From Chloroflexota bacterium (GTDB taxonomy: Bacteria; Chloroflexota; Anaerolineae; CG2-30-64-16), in assembly GCA_029555885.1 (NCBI GenBank), contig JAKPQT010000739.1, positions 1 through 29,616 on the forward strand: a stretch of DNA of 29,616 nucleotides, given 5' to 3'. The notes below the pieces were generated by a model. It made no database searches. It worked only from the letters and a program-made list of their open reading frames with translations, and was not told where the DNA came from. The position numbers and the translations under genes are program-made. Shown here piece after piece: positions 8,834-16,235 of this stretch. How positions within the stretch are numbered: position 1 is the first letter of the stretch; the number at the start of each line of letters is the position of its first letter.

Positions 8834-8862
8834 TTGACACGACTTCCCCAAATCCATATAAT
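8834..8862 (+). promoter_or_regulatory. consensus sigma-70 promoter of tRNA-Glu
   Basis: TTGACA (8834-8839) and TATAAT (8857-8862) match the vegetative consensus at all twelve positions, with a 17-base spacer. The tRNA begins 14 bases after the -10 box. This is the strongest promoter I can see in the window and fits a stable RNA gene. Confidence 0.9.
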
Positions 8863-8875
8863 GCCCTTCATCAGT

Positions 8876-8948
8876 GGCGGATTCGTCTAGAGGCCCAGGA
8901 TATCGCCCTCTCAAGGCGGAGACACGGGTTCGAATCCCGTATCCGCTA
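8876..8948 (+). tRNA. tRNA-Glu(CTC)
   Basis: The 73-base gene folds as a cloverleaf. The acceptor stem GGCGGAT (8876-8882) pairs with ATCCGCT (8941-8947) and the discriminator is A8948. The anticodon stem TCGCC/GGCGG encloses CTCTCAA with anticodon CTC (8910-8912), which reads GAG (Glu). The T-arm contains GGGTTCGAATCCC. The 3' CCA is not encoded; CCTCC follows. It has its own promoter upstream and terminator downstream. Confidence 0.95.
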
Positions 8949-8958
8949 CCTCCACAAA

Positions 8959-8984
8959 GCCCCGGCAGTGCCCGGGGCGTTTTT
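8959..8984 (+). terminator. rho-independent terminator of tRNA-Glu
   Basis: GCCCCGG (8959-8965) pairs with CCGGGGC (8972-8978) across a six-base loop and is followed by GTTTTT. It lies 11 bases after the tRNA. Any translation start for the next gene before base 8985 would fall inside this hairpin. Confidence 0.9.
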
Positions 8985-9045
8985 GTTGAAGATGCCGGTT
9001 GCTGGATGGACGCCGTCCGCTGCCGCCGAGTCTAGGGAGGAACCC

Positions 9046-9756
9046 GTGACCGCAGAGAACCCTGCACAGGCAGTTGCCCCCGCTGAAGCTGAAGCCCAGG
9101 CCGCGCAGCCGCCGGCTCCTCCGCCCACCCGGGTGCTACTGATTCGGCACGGCGTCAATGATTATGTAAAAACACACCGGCTGGCCTGCCGCCTGCCGGG
9201 TGTCCATCTGAATGCGGAGGGGCTGGCCCAGGCTGAGGCGATGGCGCACCGGCTAAGCGCCACGAAAATCGAGGCGGTCTACTCCAGTCCGCTGGAGCGC
9301 GCGCAGGAGACTGCGGCCCCGTTGGGCCAAGTGCTGAACCTGCCCGTTCGGGTCATCGACGGCATCATGGAGACCGACTGCGGCGAATGGGCCGGTCAGA
9401 AAATCGACGACCTGAACAAGCTCGACCTGTGGAAGCAGCTCCAGGTGTATCCGAGCGGGGTGCGCTTCCCCGGCGGCGAGAGCTTCGCGGACATCCAGGC
9501 ACGCATGGTGGCGACCATCGAAAAGCTGTCCGCCGAACACGCGCACCAGACCATCGCGCTCGTCTCGCACGCAGACCCGATCAAGCTGGCGCTGGCGTTC
9601 TTTGCGGGCATTCCCTTGGATTTGTTCCAGCGGCTCGTGGTTGCGCCTGCATCCATCAGCGAGATCGAGTTCGGGCCGTTCCGCCCGGCCATCGTGCGCA
9701 TCAACGACTGCGCGCACATCCCTCCGCCGGAAGCGACCGCGGAGGCAAAGAAATAA
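9046..9756 (+). CDS. histidine phosphatase family protein (MSMEG_4193-like)
   Basis: The 236-residue product has a 28-residue Ala/Pro-rich N-terminus and then a phosphoglycerate-mutase-like fold. The phosphate-binding RHG is at 34-36 (LLIRHGVND). The SSPLERAQETA helix and a second catalytic His in LVSHADPIK complete the active site. Branch-2 histidine phosphatases remove phosphate through a phosphohistidine; the substrate is unknown. The start is the GTG at 9046, five bases after AGGGAGG; earlier in-frame starts (8968, 8992) lack a site and the first lies in the tRNA terminator. It is followed by DUF3090 and SCO1664-type genes, matching the actinobacterial cluster. Confidence 0.88.
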   Translation: MTAENPAQAVAPAEAEAQAAQPPAPPPTRVLLIRHGVNDYVKTHRLACRLPGVHLNAEGLAQAEAMAHRLSATKIEAVYSSPLERAQETAAPLGQVLNLPVRVIDGIMETDCGEWAGQKIDDLNKLDLWKQLQVYPSGVRFPGGESFADIQARMVATIEKLSAEHAHQTIALVSHADPIKLALAFFAGIPLDLFQRLVVAPASISEIEFGPFRPAIVRINDCAHIPPPEATAEAKK

Positions 9757-9820
9757 TCCGGCGCCTGCCTGGTTCAGGCAACGCTGCATGGCCGTTATGC
9801 CTGCAAGGGGCTCAAGACAA

Positions 9821-10396
9821 ATGATTGATACGCCACTCGCTTTCGGGGCGCTTTCCTACTCGGAAGATGACATCTATCCGGTGACACGCATCACCACCGG
9901 CGCTATCGGCGAGCCGGGCCACCGCATCTTCATCCTCCAGGCCCATGTCGGCGATGAGCCGTTCTCCTGGGTCATCGAGAAGGATCAGGTGCGGGCACTC
10001 GGCCGCGCCATCCCGGAACTGCTCGCCAGCGTACGCCGGGAGTTCCCCGAACTGGGGGACCCGCTCGTGGCCGCAACGCCCAATCTGGAAGTCAGCGCAC
10101 CGTTCGAGCCCATTTTTCGCGTCGGCAGCCTGGGCGTCGGTTACGACCGACTGCACGACATGGTGGTGCTGACCCTCGTCGATGCCGAGGTGCTGCGCGA
10201 AGACATCGAGCAGGATGCTGACGCCGAAACCGGTCAGAGCATCTATCTCACCCGCGGCCAGGCGTTTCTCCTGGGCCAGCAGACCGAGCGCGTCGTCGCA
10301 GCAGGCCGGCCCATCTGCCCGGGCTGCGGCGAGCCGATCGACGACTTCGGCCACTTCTGCCTGCCCGTGCAGCGCCGCGGCGAATACCTGCAATAA
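9821..10396 (+). CDS. DUF3090 family protein
   Basis: The 191-residue protein matches DUF3090 (TIGR03847): an early TGAIGEPGHRIFILQAHVGDEPFSW-type core (positions about 25-50), an acidic helix ELLASVRREFPEL, and a C-terminal CPGCGEPIDDFGHFC set of cysteines that could bind zinc. Its function is unknown. It lies 64 bases after the histidine phosphatase and before the SCO1664-type gene, the order known from Actinobacteria. The ATG at 9821 follows AAGGGG by ten bases; upstream in-frame ATGs at 9788 and 9797 are possible but do not add conserved sequence. Confidence 0.88.
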   Translation: MIDTPLAFGALSYSEDDIYPVTRITTGAIGEPGHRIFILQAHVGDEPFSWVIEKDQVRALGRAIPELLASVRREFPELGDPLVAATPNLEVSAPFEPIFRVGSLGVGYDRLHDMVVLTLVDAEVLREDIEQDADAETGQSIYLTRGQAFLLGQQTERVVAAGRPICPGCGEPIDDFGHFCLPVQRRGEYLQ

Positions 10397-10442
10397 ACCA
10401 CTGGGGGATGTACCTGCCATTTGTCGCACGCAGGCACATCCC

Positions 10443-10498
10443 TCACCTTGTCACCTTGTCACCTTGTCACCTCTTCACCTCTTCTCCTGTTCACCTGC
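10443..10498. repeat. 8-bp tandem repeat, TCACCTTG type
   Basis: Seven 8-base units run head to tail: TCACCTTG three times, TCACCTCT twice, then TCTCCTGT and TCACCTGC. They fill much of the 182-base gap between the DUF3090 and SCO1664-type genes. The units grow less regular toward the 3' end. The units are too short and have no spacers, so this is not a CRISPR. Confidence 0.8.
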
Positions 10499-10578
10499 TC
10501 CCCGCGCCATCTGGTATGGCCGCATACAGCAGCCGCCCCACAAATGCGCTAGTGTGAACGTTGGGAGCATGAGATTCC

Positions 10579-11364
10579 ATGACGCCAAAGAGAATGCTGG
10601 CCGATGCTGATTGCGCAGTCCCCTGGCCGAGCGATGGCACAGAGGCGGCCCGCCTGCTGCGCCTGCTCGGCGAGGGTGAGCTGACGCTGCAAGGCTTGAT
10701 GCCCTGGAGCTCAAACTACACCTTCCTGGGCCGGGTCGGCGACGGAACCGCAACGCAAGAAGTCATCTACAAGCCGATCCGGGGCGAGCGGCCGCTGTGG
10801 GATTTTCCGAAGGGCACACTTGCCAAGCGGGAGGTCGCAGCCTTTGTCGTCTGCCACGCGCTCGGTTGGGACTTCGTGCCGCCGACCGTCCTGCGCAGCG
10901 GCCCGCACGGCCGCGGCTCGGTGCAGCTCTACGTGGACGTAGATGCCGACGAGCACTTCTTCACTTTTCGCGATGACCCGCGCTACCAGCGCAGCCTGCA
11001 GGCTCTCGCCCTTTTCGACATCATCACCAATAACGCGGACCGCAAGGGTGGCCACTGCCTGCGCACGGGTGATGGCTGCATCATCGCCATCGACCAGGGC
11101 CTCTGCTTCCACGTAGAGCCGAAGCTACGTACGGTCATCTGGGATTTCGCGGGGCAGCCGGTTCCGGCAGACTTGCGCTTCCCGATCGCGCGGCTGGCCG
11201 ACGAACTTGACGAGCCTGACAGCGAAACCGTGCAGGCCTTGCACGCGCTATTGTTTGAAGGTGAGATCGCGGCACTGCGCCGTCGCACCCACGAGCTAGT
11301 CATGGCCGAGTGCTTCCCGGATCCGCCGGAGGATCGCCGGCCGTATCCGTGGCCGCTGGTGTGA
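10579..11364 (+). CDS. SCO1664 family PI3/4-kinase-like protein (TIGR03843)
   Basis: The 261-residue protein looks like a minimal kinase of the PI3/4-kinase group. K65 lies in VIYKPIRGE, E85 in LAKREVAAF, the catalytic-loop-like NNADRKGGH is at 151-159 (D154, K156, H159), and a DFG-equivalent AIDQGLCF carries D172. Key residues look intact, so activity is plausible, but the substrate (protein, lipid or sugar) is unknown. In Actinobacteria this family sits with DUF3090 and a histidine phosphatase, often near the mycothiol gene mshC. Here the three are together with no mycothiol gene in view. The ATG at 10579 follows GGGAGC by eleven bases. Confidence 0.85.
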   Translation: MTPKRMLADADCAVPWPSDGTEAARLLRLLGEGELTLQGLMPWSSNYTFLGRVGDGTATQEVIYKPIRGERPLWDFPKGTLAKREVAAFVVCHALGWDFVPPTVLRSGPHGRGSVQLYVDVDADEHFFTFRDDPRYQRSLQALALFDIITNNADRKGGHCLRTGDGCIIAIDQGLCFHVEPKLRTVIWDFAGQPVPADLRFPIARLADELDEPDSETVQALHALLFEGEIAALRRRTHELVMAECFPDPPEDRRPYPWPLV

Positions 11365-11479
11365 CGGGTTACGGGTTGCAGGTTACAAGTTGCAGGTTGC
11401 ACGCTGTGTCAGGCAGTTGCAGGCGCGGCTTCGATCAGCCTGCTTCCGGCATCCAGCTTCAAGTCTGTGGAGGGGGGAA

Positions 11480-11845
11480 ATGGCAAACGCAATCAACTGG
11501 TTCGAAATACCCGTGAGCGACATGCACCGCGCGGCCATATTCTATAGCACCATCCTGGGAATCACCCTGGAAGCAGGGCCAGCCAGCGAGGGCTACATGA
11601 TGGCCACCTTCCCCGCCGAGAAAGGTGTCAGCGGAGCGCTCGTTTCGGGCGAGGGCTATGTTCCCAGTTCTAACGGCACGACCGTGTACCTCAACGGGGG
11701 CAAGGACCTGAGCGAGGTGCTCGACCGGGTCGAAGATGCAGGTGGCAAGATTCTCGTGCCCAAGACGAACATCGGCGAGAACGGCTTCTTCGCCTTCTTC
11801 CTGGACACGGAAGGCAACAAGGTCGGATTGCACTCGATGGAGTGA
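11480..11845 (+). CDS. VOC (glyoxalase/bleomycin-resistance fold) family protein
   Basis: The 121-residue protein has a single vicinal-oxygen-chelate module pair: NWFEIPVSDMHRAAIFYSTILG at the start, GGKDLSEVLDRVEDAGGKIL in the second half, and GFFAFFLDTEGNKVGLHS at the end. The terminal pattern matches the small VOC proteins often annotated as lactoylglutathione-lyase-like. Glutamates and histidines of true glyoxalase I are not clearly conserved, so I give no reaction. GGAGGGGGG sits just before the ATG at 11480. Confidence 0.85.
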   Translation: MANAINWFEIPVSDMHRAAIFYSTILGITLEAGPASEGYMMATFPAEKGVSGALVSGEGYVPSSNGTTVYLNGGKDLSEVLDRVEDAGGKILVPKTNIGENGFFAFFLDTEGNKVGLHSME

Positions 11846-11857
11846 CGGACGACGGAC

Positions 11858-11985
11858 GATTGCAGATTGAAGATTACAGATTGAAGATTGCCGGAGGAAC
11901 GCGGCAGAGAACGCCGGTTCGTCAGGGCCGCAGAACCTGGCACCAACCTCACACTGCGTGGATCTCAAATCTGCAATCTGCAATC
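11858..11985. repeat. 7-bp tandem GATTGMA repeats with an inverted copy
   Basis: From 11858 to 11890 run GATTGCA, GATTGAA, GATTACA, GATTGAA and GATTG, a 7-base tandem repeat. Bases 11967-11985 carry the reverse complement of about two and a half units (AAATCTGCAATCTGCAATC), directly beside the stop of the ArfB-like gene. The 76 bases between hold nothing I recognise. The element fills the gap between two convergent genes and could form a long hairpin. Confidence 0.65.
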
Positions 11986-11986
11986 G

Positions 11987-12430
11987 CTATTCATCCACCG
12001 GCCTGCGCCGCATCTGCTTGACGCGTGACCGGGTTCGCTTGGCGGTAAGCCGCTGTTCGCGGGCCGCGGCGGTCGGCCGTGTGGGGACGCGCCGCCGGTG
12101 GACGCGCAGCGCGCCTGCGAGCAGCGCCTGGAATCGCTGCACAGCATCTTCCCGGTTGCTGAGCTGACTGCGCGTCGCAGACGAGACAAGCCGCAGGACA
12201 CCCTCCCCGTCGATATAGCCGCCCAGGCGGTGCCGGATGCGGCTGCGCTGTTCCTCGCTGAGGCTCGGAGAGTGCGCCACGTCAAACAGCAGTTCCACGC
12301 GCGTGTCGCTGCGCTGGACATGCTGACCGCCCGGCCCGCTCGAACGACTGAACCGGAAGTCCAGTTCACTTACAGGCACGACCAGTTCCTCGTTGATGCG
12401 CACCCACTTCGATACATCTTCCAACGTCAT
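11987..12430 (-). CDS. arfB: ArfB-like peptidyl-tRNA hydrolase (ribosome rescue)
   Basis: The 147-residue protein is a class-I release factor catalytic domain without codon-recognition domains. The GGQ motif is at 34-36 (SSGPGGQHVQ) and the C-terminus is a long basic tail (HRRRVPTRPT, then KRTRSRVKQMRRR). In ArfB (YaeJ) that tail enters the empty mRNA channel of a stalled ribosome and the GGQ releases the peptide. Length fits the family. The start is uncertain: ATGs at 12433 and 12430 follow GAGGGG with almost no spacing, and a TTG at 12424 would be spaced better. The DUF2007 gene diverges from it. Confidence 0.88.
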   Translation of the reverse strand: MTLEDVSKWVRINEELVVPVSELDFRFSRSSGPGGQHVQRSDTRVELLFDVAHSPSLSEEQRSRIRHRLGGYIDGEGVLRLVSSATRSQLSNREDAVQRFQALLAGALRVHRRRVPTRPTAAAREQRLTAKRTRSRVKQMRRRPVDE

Positions 12431-12542
12431 CATCCCCTCGCAAATGGCGTCATTCGGCCCACATTCTGCCACGGCAGACCGGTTTGGACAAGGCCCGCTA
12501 CAGCCCAACAAGTCACTGCGGATATCGCGCAATTGCGACCTG

Positions 12543-12551
12543 TGCTATACT
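12543..12551 (+). promoter_or_regulatory. extended -10 promoter of the DUF2007 gene
   Basis: TGCTATACT gives an extended -10 box (TG, one base, TATACT). No good -35 is seen. Transcription from here would leave a leader of only about a dozen bases before the ATG at 12571, including the AGGAGG site. Confidence 0.45.
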
Positions 12552-12570
12552 GGCACGCCAGGAGGCCATC

Positions 12571-12846
12571 ATGACAGACAATTTCCAACTGGTCACGGTA
12601 TACCGCTCGCAGGGCATCCTCGGCGCAGAGGTGGTGCGCGCCAAGCTGGAAGCGGCGGGCGTGCCCGTCATCCTCAAGTACGAGTCCGCGGGATTGGTGC
12701 TGGGCCTGACGGTGGACGGCCTCGGACTGGTCGAGGTGCAGGTGCCCAAGGAATGGGAGGCTGATGCTCTCGATCTAATCGATGAACCAGGTGATGAAGC
12801 GGATGCGCCGACGGATGAACTGGCAGACGAGGGCGAGCTCTCTTGA
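12571..12846 (+). CDS. DUF2007 family protein
   Basis: The 91-residue protein shows the small DUF2007 fold (FQLVTVYRSQGILGAEVVRAKLEAAGVPVIL, then a beta strand ending VEVQVPKEW). It is followed by a strongly acidic tail (DEPGDEADAPTDELADEG). The family is annotated as a putative signal-transducing protein, on weak grounds. AGGAGG lies five bases before the ATG. No partner gene is evident; the neighbour ArfB-like gene is divergent. Confidence 0.8.
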   Translation: MTDNFQLVTVYRSQGILGAEVVRAKLEAAGVPVILKYESAGLVLGLTVDGLGLVEVQVPKEWEADALDLIDEPGDEADAPTDELADEGELS

Positions 12847-12910
12847 TGCGCCCCTGCCGCCTGAGCCACGACCCGCATATATCAGGATTCCTGGCGAAAA
12901 GTCCTGGTAT

Positions 12911-12939
12911 TTTGCACCTGCCTCGTTCCCTGGTATACT
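12911..12939 (+). promoter_or_regulatory. promoter of the 526-aa DNA-binding-like gene
   Basis: TTTGCA (12911-12916) and TATACT (12934-12939) are 17 bases apart, and TGG before the -10 makes it an extended -10 box. Transcription would start near 12946, about 35 bases before the GTG start at 12981. Confidence 0.6.
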
Positions 12940-12980
12940 ATGCGCTTGACTAGACGCAACCAAAACAGGAGAGCCCAGGC

Positions 12981-14561
12981 GTGATCCAACGCAAAACTCA
13001 GACTGCCGAATACTGGCAAGCATTTGCCTTGACCCCCGAGGACCTCGAATTCCTGCACACGACCCTGTTGGATGCCGGGCGCCCCATGACAAGCCAGGAG
13101 TTGGCCGCAGCACTGGTCACGGAACGCTGCCGCCGCGAGGAAAGCGAGCTGCGCGCTGAGCTGGCGCGCGGCGTGTTCTACCAGCCCAAGAAGCGCTACG
13201 CGCTCCACGAGAAGGTTATCTTCCCCGCGCTGGACTTCCGCCTCGGTGAGGTCATCGGTGTTCGCCCGGGTGAAAACCCTGAATACGGTGCATTCGAGGT
13301 CATCACGGTCGACTTCGGCCCGGACCGCCGCCAGCGCAATTTCGCGGCGGGCCTGGAAGCGGCCCACCGGCTCAACGCCGACGTGCCCGATCAACTCGCT
13401 GGCGCCGACCTGGCCAGCCCCGACCGCCTGCTGAGCAGCGTCGCAGCCAGCGTTCCAGCGGCCCTGAGCCAGGCCCTGGCCGGGCAGCCGGACTTCGCCG
13501 GCTTCGAGGATCACTGGCTGGTGCAGGACCTGCTCGCCGAAATCCATGTCGGCCACCTCAACCTCGCAGAGGCCGCCATCGAGATGCACGGGAGCGCAGT
13601 CGATACGCTGACCCTGGTGCGCGATCTCGACCTGCCCGGCGACATTCCGGAGGACACGCTGGCCTTCTCGCTCAACAGCGCCCTGGCCGCCGATGGCCGG
13701 TTTGACCAGGTCGGGGCGGGCGACGAACGGCGCTGGTACCTCTGCCGGCTGGAGCCGCCGGAGGCTTTGAGCATGCCGGAGCCGCTGCGCTTCGACCCGG
13801 CCAGCCTCGACAACGTGGTCTTGCCTGCCGACCTGCACCGGCTGGCCTTCGAGCTGGATGACGAGTGGTCGGACAGCCTGGTGGGCGAGGTCGCCGCGCG
13901 CGCGGCGGCGCCGACCGCCACACTCCTGCTCATCTACCCGCACCTGATGGCCGGCACGCTGCCCTTGAACCGCCGGGCGCGGCCCTTCTTCCCGAAAGGC
14001 CACGGCACGCGCACCATGGTCACGCTCATCGACGGGCGCTGGGGCAACCGTTTCCCGGCCTGGGTCAACCACGATGGCCGCTATATCGCCGGGCTGCGGC
14101 CGTGGTTCGAAAAGCACAAGCTCACGGCCGGCACCTACATCGTCCTGGAGCGCCGCGATGACTCCGGCGAAATCGTCGTCGACTTCCGGCCCAAGCGGAT
14201 GCGCCGCGAATGGACCCGCTGGGCGCTGGTGACGGACAACCGCCTGGACATCCAACTACGCAAGCAGGAGATTGCCTGCGAGTACGACGAGCAGATGGTC
14301 ATCGGGGGCGACGAGAAAATCAAAGACCTGGAAGAGCTGCGCGACAGCCCCCATTATCGCCAGATGCCGCTGCGCAACCTGGTGTTCGAGGTGTTCACCG
14401 ACCTCGCAGGCCTCAGCCAGCAGGGCAGCGTGCACGCCAAGACGATCTACAGCGCGCTCAATGTCGTGCGCCGCGTGCCGCCAGAGCCGGTCTTTGCCGC
14501 GCTGGCAGAGGATGAGCGCCTCGAGCAATTCGGCGATGGCACCTTCCGTCTATCGGCCTAG
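12981..14561 (+). CDS. unrecognised 526-aa protein, likely DNA-binding (winged helices plus B3-like barrel)
   Basis: I do not recognise a named family. Residues about 17-78 read as a winged helix (LTPEDLEFLHTTLLDAGRP, MTSQELAAALVTE, then a YQPKKRYAL wing). Residues about 190-256 and 463-525 look like two more, each ending in a beta wing with aromatic residues (RRWYLCRL, DGTFRLS). Residues about 320-405 resemble a plant-B3/EcoRII-N type pseudobarrel: LPLNRRARPFFP, then MVTLIDGRWGNRFPAWV, then RPWFEKHKLTAGTYIVLE. That order matches the B3 layout. No nuclease or ATPase motif is visible. The GTG start at 12981 follows AGGAGA by eight bases. A 142-residue gene follows after 36 bases, probably in one transcript. 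The domain calls are inference by eye. Confidence 0.55.
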   Translation: MIQRKTQTAEYWQAFALTPEDLEFLHTTLLDAGRPMTSQELAAALVTERCRREESELRAELARGVFYQPKKRYALHEKVIFPALDFRLGEVIGVRPGENPEYGAFEVITVDFGPDRRQRNFAAGLEAAHRLNADVPDQLAGADLASPDRLLSSVAASVPAALSQALAGQPDFAGFEDHWLVQDLLAEIHVGHLNLAEAAIEMHGSAVDTLTLVRDLDLPGDIPEDTLAFSLNSALAADGRFDQVGAGDERRWYLCRLEPPEALSMPEPLRFDPASLDNVVLPADLHRLAFELDDEWSDSLVGEVAARAAAPTATLLLIYPHLMAGTLPLNRRARPFFPKGHGTRTMVTLIDGRWGNRFPAWVNHDGRYIAGLRPWFEKHKLTAGTYIVLERRDDSGEIVVDFRPKRMRREWTRWALVTDNRLDIQLRKQEIACEYDEQMVIGGDEKIKDLEELRDSPHYRQMPLRNLVFEVFTDLAGLSQQGSVHAKTIYSALNVVRRVPPEPVFAALAEDERLEQFGDGTFRLSA

Positions 14562-14597
14562 CGGCCCTATGCTATCCTGACCAAAGGAATCCTGCGC

Positions 14598-15026
14598 ATG
14601 GCAGTCTGGAAACGACCTTCCCTGGAGACGAAATTCCATATCGACCACGAGTGGTGGCAGGCGAGCGGCAAGGACCTGCGCGTCGCGGTGCGCGGCCAGT
14701 TGTGCCGCGATTGCCAGACGCGCTTCCCGGATCACCGCAACCTCGAAGCTGTAGATTGGGTGGACCCGGACACGGCTGAGGTGCTGCGCGCGGATGCCCT
14801 GCTCCAGACGCTGCGCAATGACTGCGCGCGCAAGCCGGAATTCATCAGCAGCGGCAACAGCCTCGTCACCAATGTCTTTCGCATCTTCCTGCTCAACGGC
14901 AACCAACCGCTGACGCCACAGGAGCTGGCCCAGCAGATGCCGTGGACCAGCGGCGATGTCATACTGCGCACGCTGACCAGCGGGCAAGTCTACATGGGCC
15001 TGCGCCCGCTGTCCACGCTGGATTGA
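14598..15026 (+). CDS. conserved-looking 142-aa protein with CxxC and C-terminal helix-turn-helix
   Basis: I do not recognise a named family. The N-terminal half has FHIDHEWWQASGKDLRVAVRG followed by LCRDCQ; H14, H17, C36 and C39 could form a metal site. The C-terminal half (about 92-137) reads as a winged helix: FRIFLLNGNQPLTPQELAQQM, a turn, then SGDVILRTLTSG and a strand. The helix pattern resembles the domains in the 526-residue protein just upstream (36-base gap). That suggests a functional pair. GGAATC precedes the ATG at 14598 weakly. My impression that similar WW-plus-CxxC proteins occur in other Anaerolineae is memory, not a search. Confidence 0.6.
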   Translation: MAVWKRPSLETKFHIDHEWWQASGKDLRVAVRGQLCRDCQTRFPDHRNLEAVDWVDPDTAEVLRADALLQTLRNDCARKPEFISSGNSLVTNVFRIFLLNGNQPLTPQELAQQMPWTSGDVILRTLTSGQVYMGLRPLSTLD

Positions 15027-15052
15027 TTGCGGTCTCCTCGCCCGAAAATGCA

Positions 15053-15079
15053 GTAGGACGGGTTGGCAACCCGTCCTAC
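15053..15079. terminator. perfect 12-bp hairpin between convergent genes
   Basis: GTAGGACGGGTT (15053-15064) is exactly complementary to 15068-15079 across a three-base GGC loop. It lies between the stop of the 142-residue gene and the stop of the AI-2E-type permease gene. A bidirectional terminator is likely, although no T-tract follows. It shares its GTAGG/CCTAC ends with the hairpin at 3746-3790. Confidence 0.7.
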
Positions 15080-15104
15080 TCAAAATCCCGTTGTGAGTAT
15101 CCCC

Positions 15105-16235
15105 CTACACATCCAACTGCATCGGCGTCCCGCCGAGCTCGGCCAGCGCTTCTTTTGGCGACAGCGGCTCATCCAGCGATCGCAGATATAGGTACTTGAA
15201 CAGGTCGCGCAGGATGGCCGTCAACGGAACGGCCAGCAACATGCCCCACAGCCCCGCCACCTGGTTGCCGATCACCAACACAACCATGATGATGGCCGGA
15301 TGCAGCTCCACCGCCTTCCCCGAAATGCGCGGGACCAGGAAAACATTCTCCACCTGCTGGATCGCCAGGAACACGAGCAGCGTCCACACCGCAAGCAGCG
15401 GATCCTGAATCGCCGCCACAATCACTGCGGGAATCATGCCGAGAATGGGACCAATGAAGGGCAGAATCTCGAACACCCCGGCGACCAATCCCAGGACCGC
15501 CGGGAACTGCACCCCCAAGAGGCTGAGCGCAATCGTCACGATCACCCCGATAAACAGGCACAGGAGCAACTGCCCGCGCAGATAGGCGCCCATCACGTTG
15601 TCCGCGATCCGCACGAGGTTGAGGAAATCGGCGCGCCAGCGCACCGGCATCACGCCGACCAGCCCGCGCATGGCCTTCGACTGATCGAAGAGGACGTAGA
15701 ACAACCAGAACGGAATCACGATCAGGCCAAGCACGAAGCCAATTGTGCTGGTCACCGCGCTGAACGTCGCCATCGCGCCAGCTTGCAGGGCCCGACCCAG
15801 GGCCGCCACGACATCCTGCAGCGAGGCCGCGATCCGCTCCTGGATATCGATGGGGATGCTGGCCCGATACCATGCCAACAGGTCATCGGCCAGCCGCTCG
15901 CCGCCTGAAATCCATGCCTGCCGGTTATCCCACAACAGGCGGAACTGTTGGATGATGACCGGCACAATCAACTGGAAGAAGCCTACGATGAAGGCGATCG
16001 CCAGCAGGTAAGTGAGAAGAATAGCAATCGCCCGGCTGGCGCGGGACCGCGGCAACACCCGCAGCAGCAACTGCTCCAGCCGATTGACGATGGGCAGCAG
16101 GAGGTAGGCCATCGCCAACGCCAGAATGTAGGGGAAGAGCGCACCGCGCGCGGCCCAGAGCGCCAGCAATACGATCAGCATCAGCGCGAACACCAGCAGC
16201 AGCCGGTTGCGCCGGGCCGGGGTCAGGTAGGGCAT
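15105..16235 (-). CDS. AI-2E family transporter (PF01594 permease)
   Basis: The 376-residue membrane protein has the layout of the AI-2E/PerM family. Two helices lie at the N-terminus (LLLVFALMLIVLLALWAA, LFPYILALAMAYLLLPIV) and a third near 75-95. A long soluble stretch is followed by a helix cluster (GFVLGLIVIPFWLFYVLF, then LLCLFIGVIVTIALSLLG). The family signature GPILGMIPAVIVA and IQQVENVFLVPRI...LHPAIIM are present. Members export small molecules or act as sodium/proton antiporters, and true AI-2 export is shown for few. Its ATG overlaps the tlyA TGA by one base (TGATG), so its translation is probably coupled to tlyA. Confidence 0.92.
   Translation of the reverse strand: MPYLTPARRNRLLLVFALMLIVLLALWAARGALFPYILALAMAYLLLPIVNRLEQLLLRVLPRSRASRAIAILLTYLLAIAFIVGFFQLIVPVIIQQFRLLWDNRQAWISGGERLADDLLAWYRASIPIDIQERIAASLQDVVAALGRALQAGAMATFSAVTSTIGFVLGLIVIPFWLFYVLFDQSKAMRGLVGVMPVRWRADFLNLVRIADNVMGAYLRGQLLLCLFIGVIVTIALSLLGVQFPAVLGLVAGVFEILPFIGPILGMIPAVIVAAIQDPLLAVWTLLVFLAIQQVENVFLVPRISGKAVELHPAIIMVVLVIGNQVAGLWGMLLAVPLTAILRDLFKYLYLRSLDEPLSPKEALAELGGTPMQLDV

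Noticed and set aside
8968..9045. Longer N-terminus of the histidine phosphatase from the GTG at 8968 or the ATG at 8992
   Set aside because: The first lies in the tRNA terminator hairpin, neither has a ribosome site, and the GTG at 9046 has AGGGAGG at proper distance.
10443..10498. CRISPR array
   Set aside because: The units are only 8 bases long and there are no spacers.
12882..14255. A 457-codon open frame on the minus strand opposite the 526-residue gene
   Set aside because: Its composition is that of an antisense shadow, and the plus-strand gene has a promoter, a ribosome site and domain-like structure.
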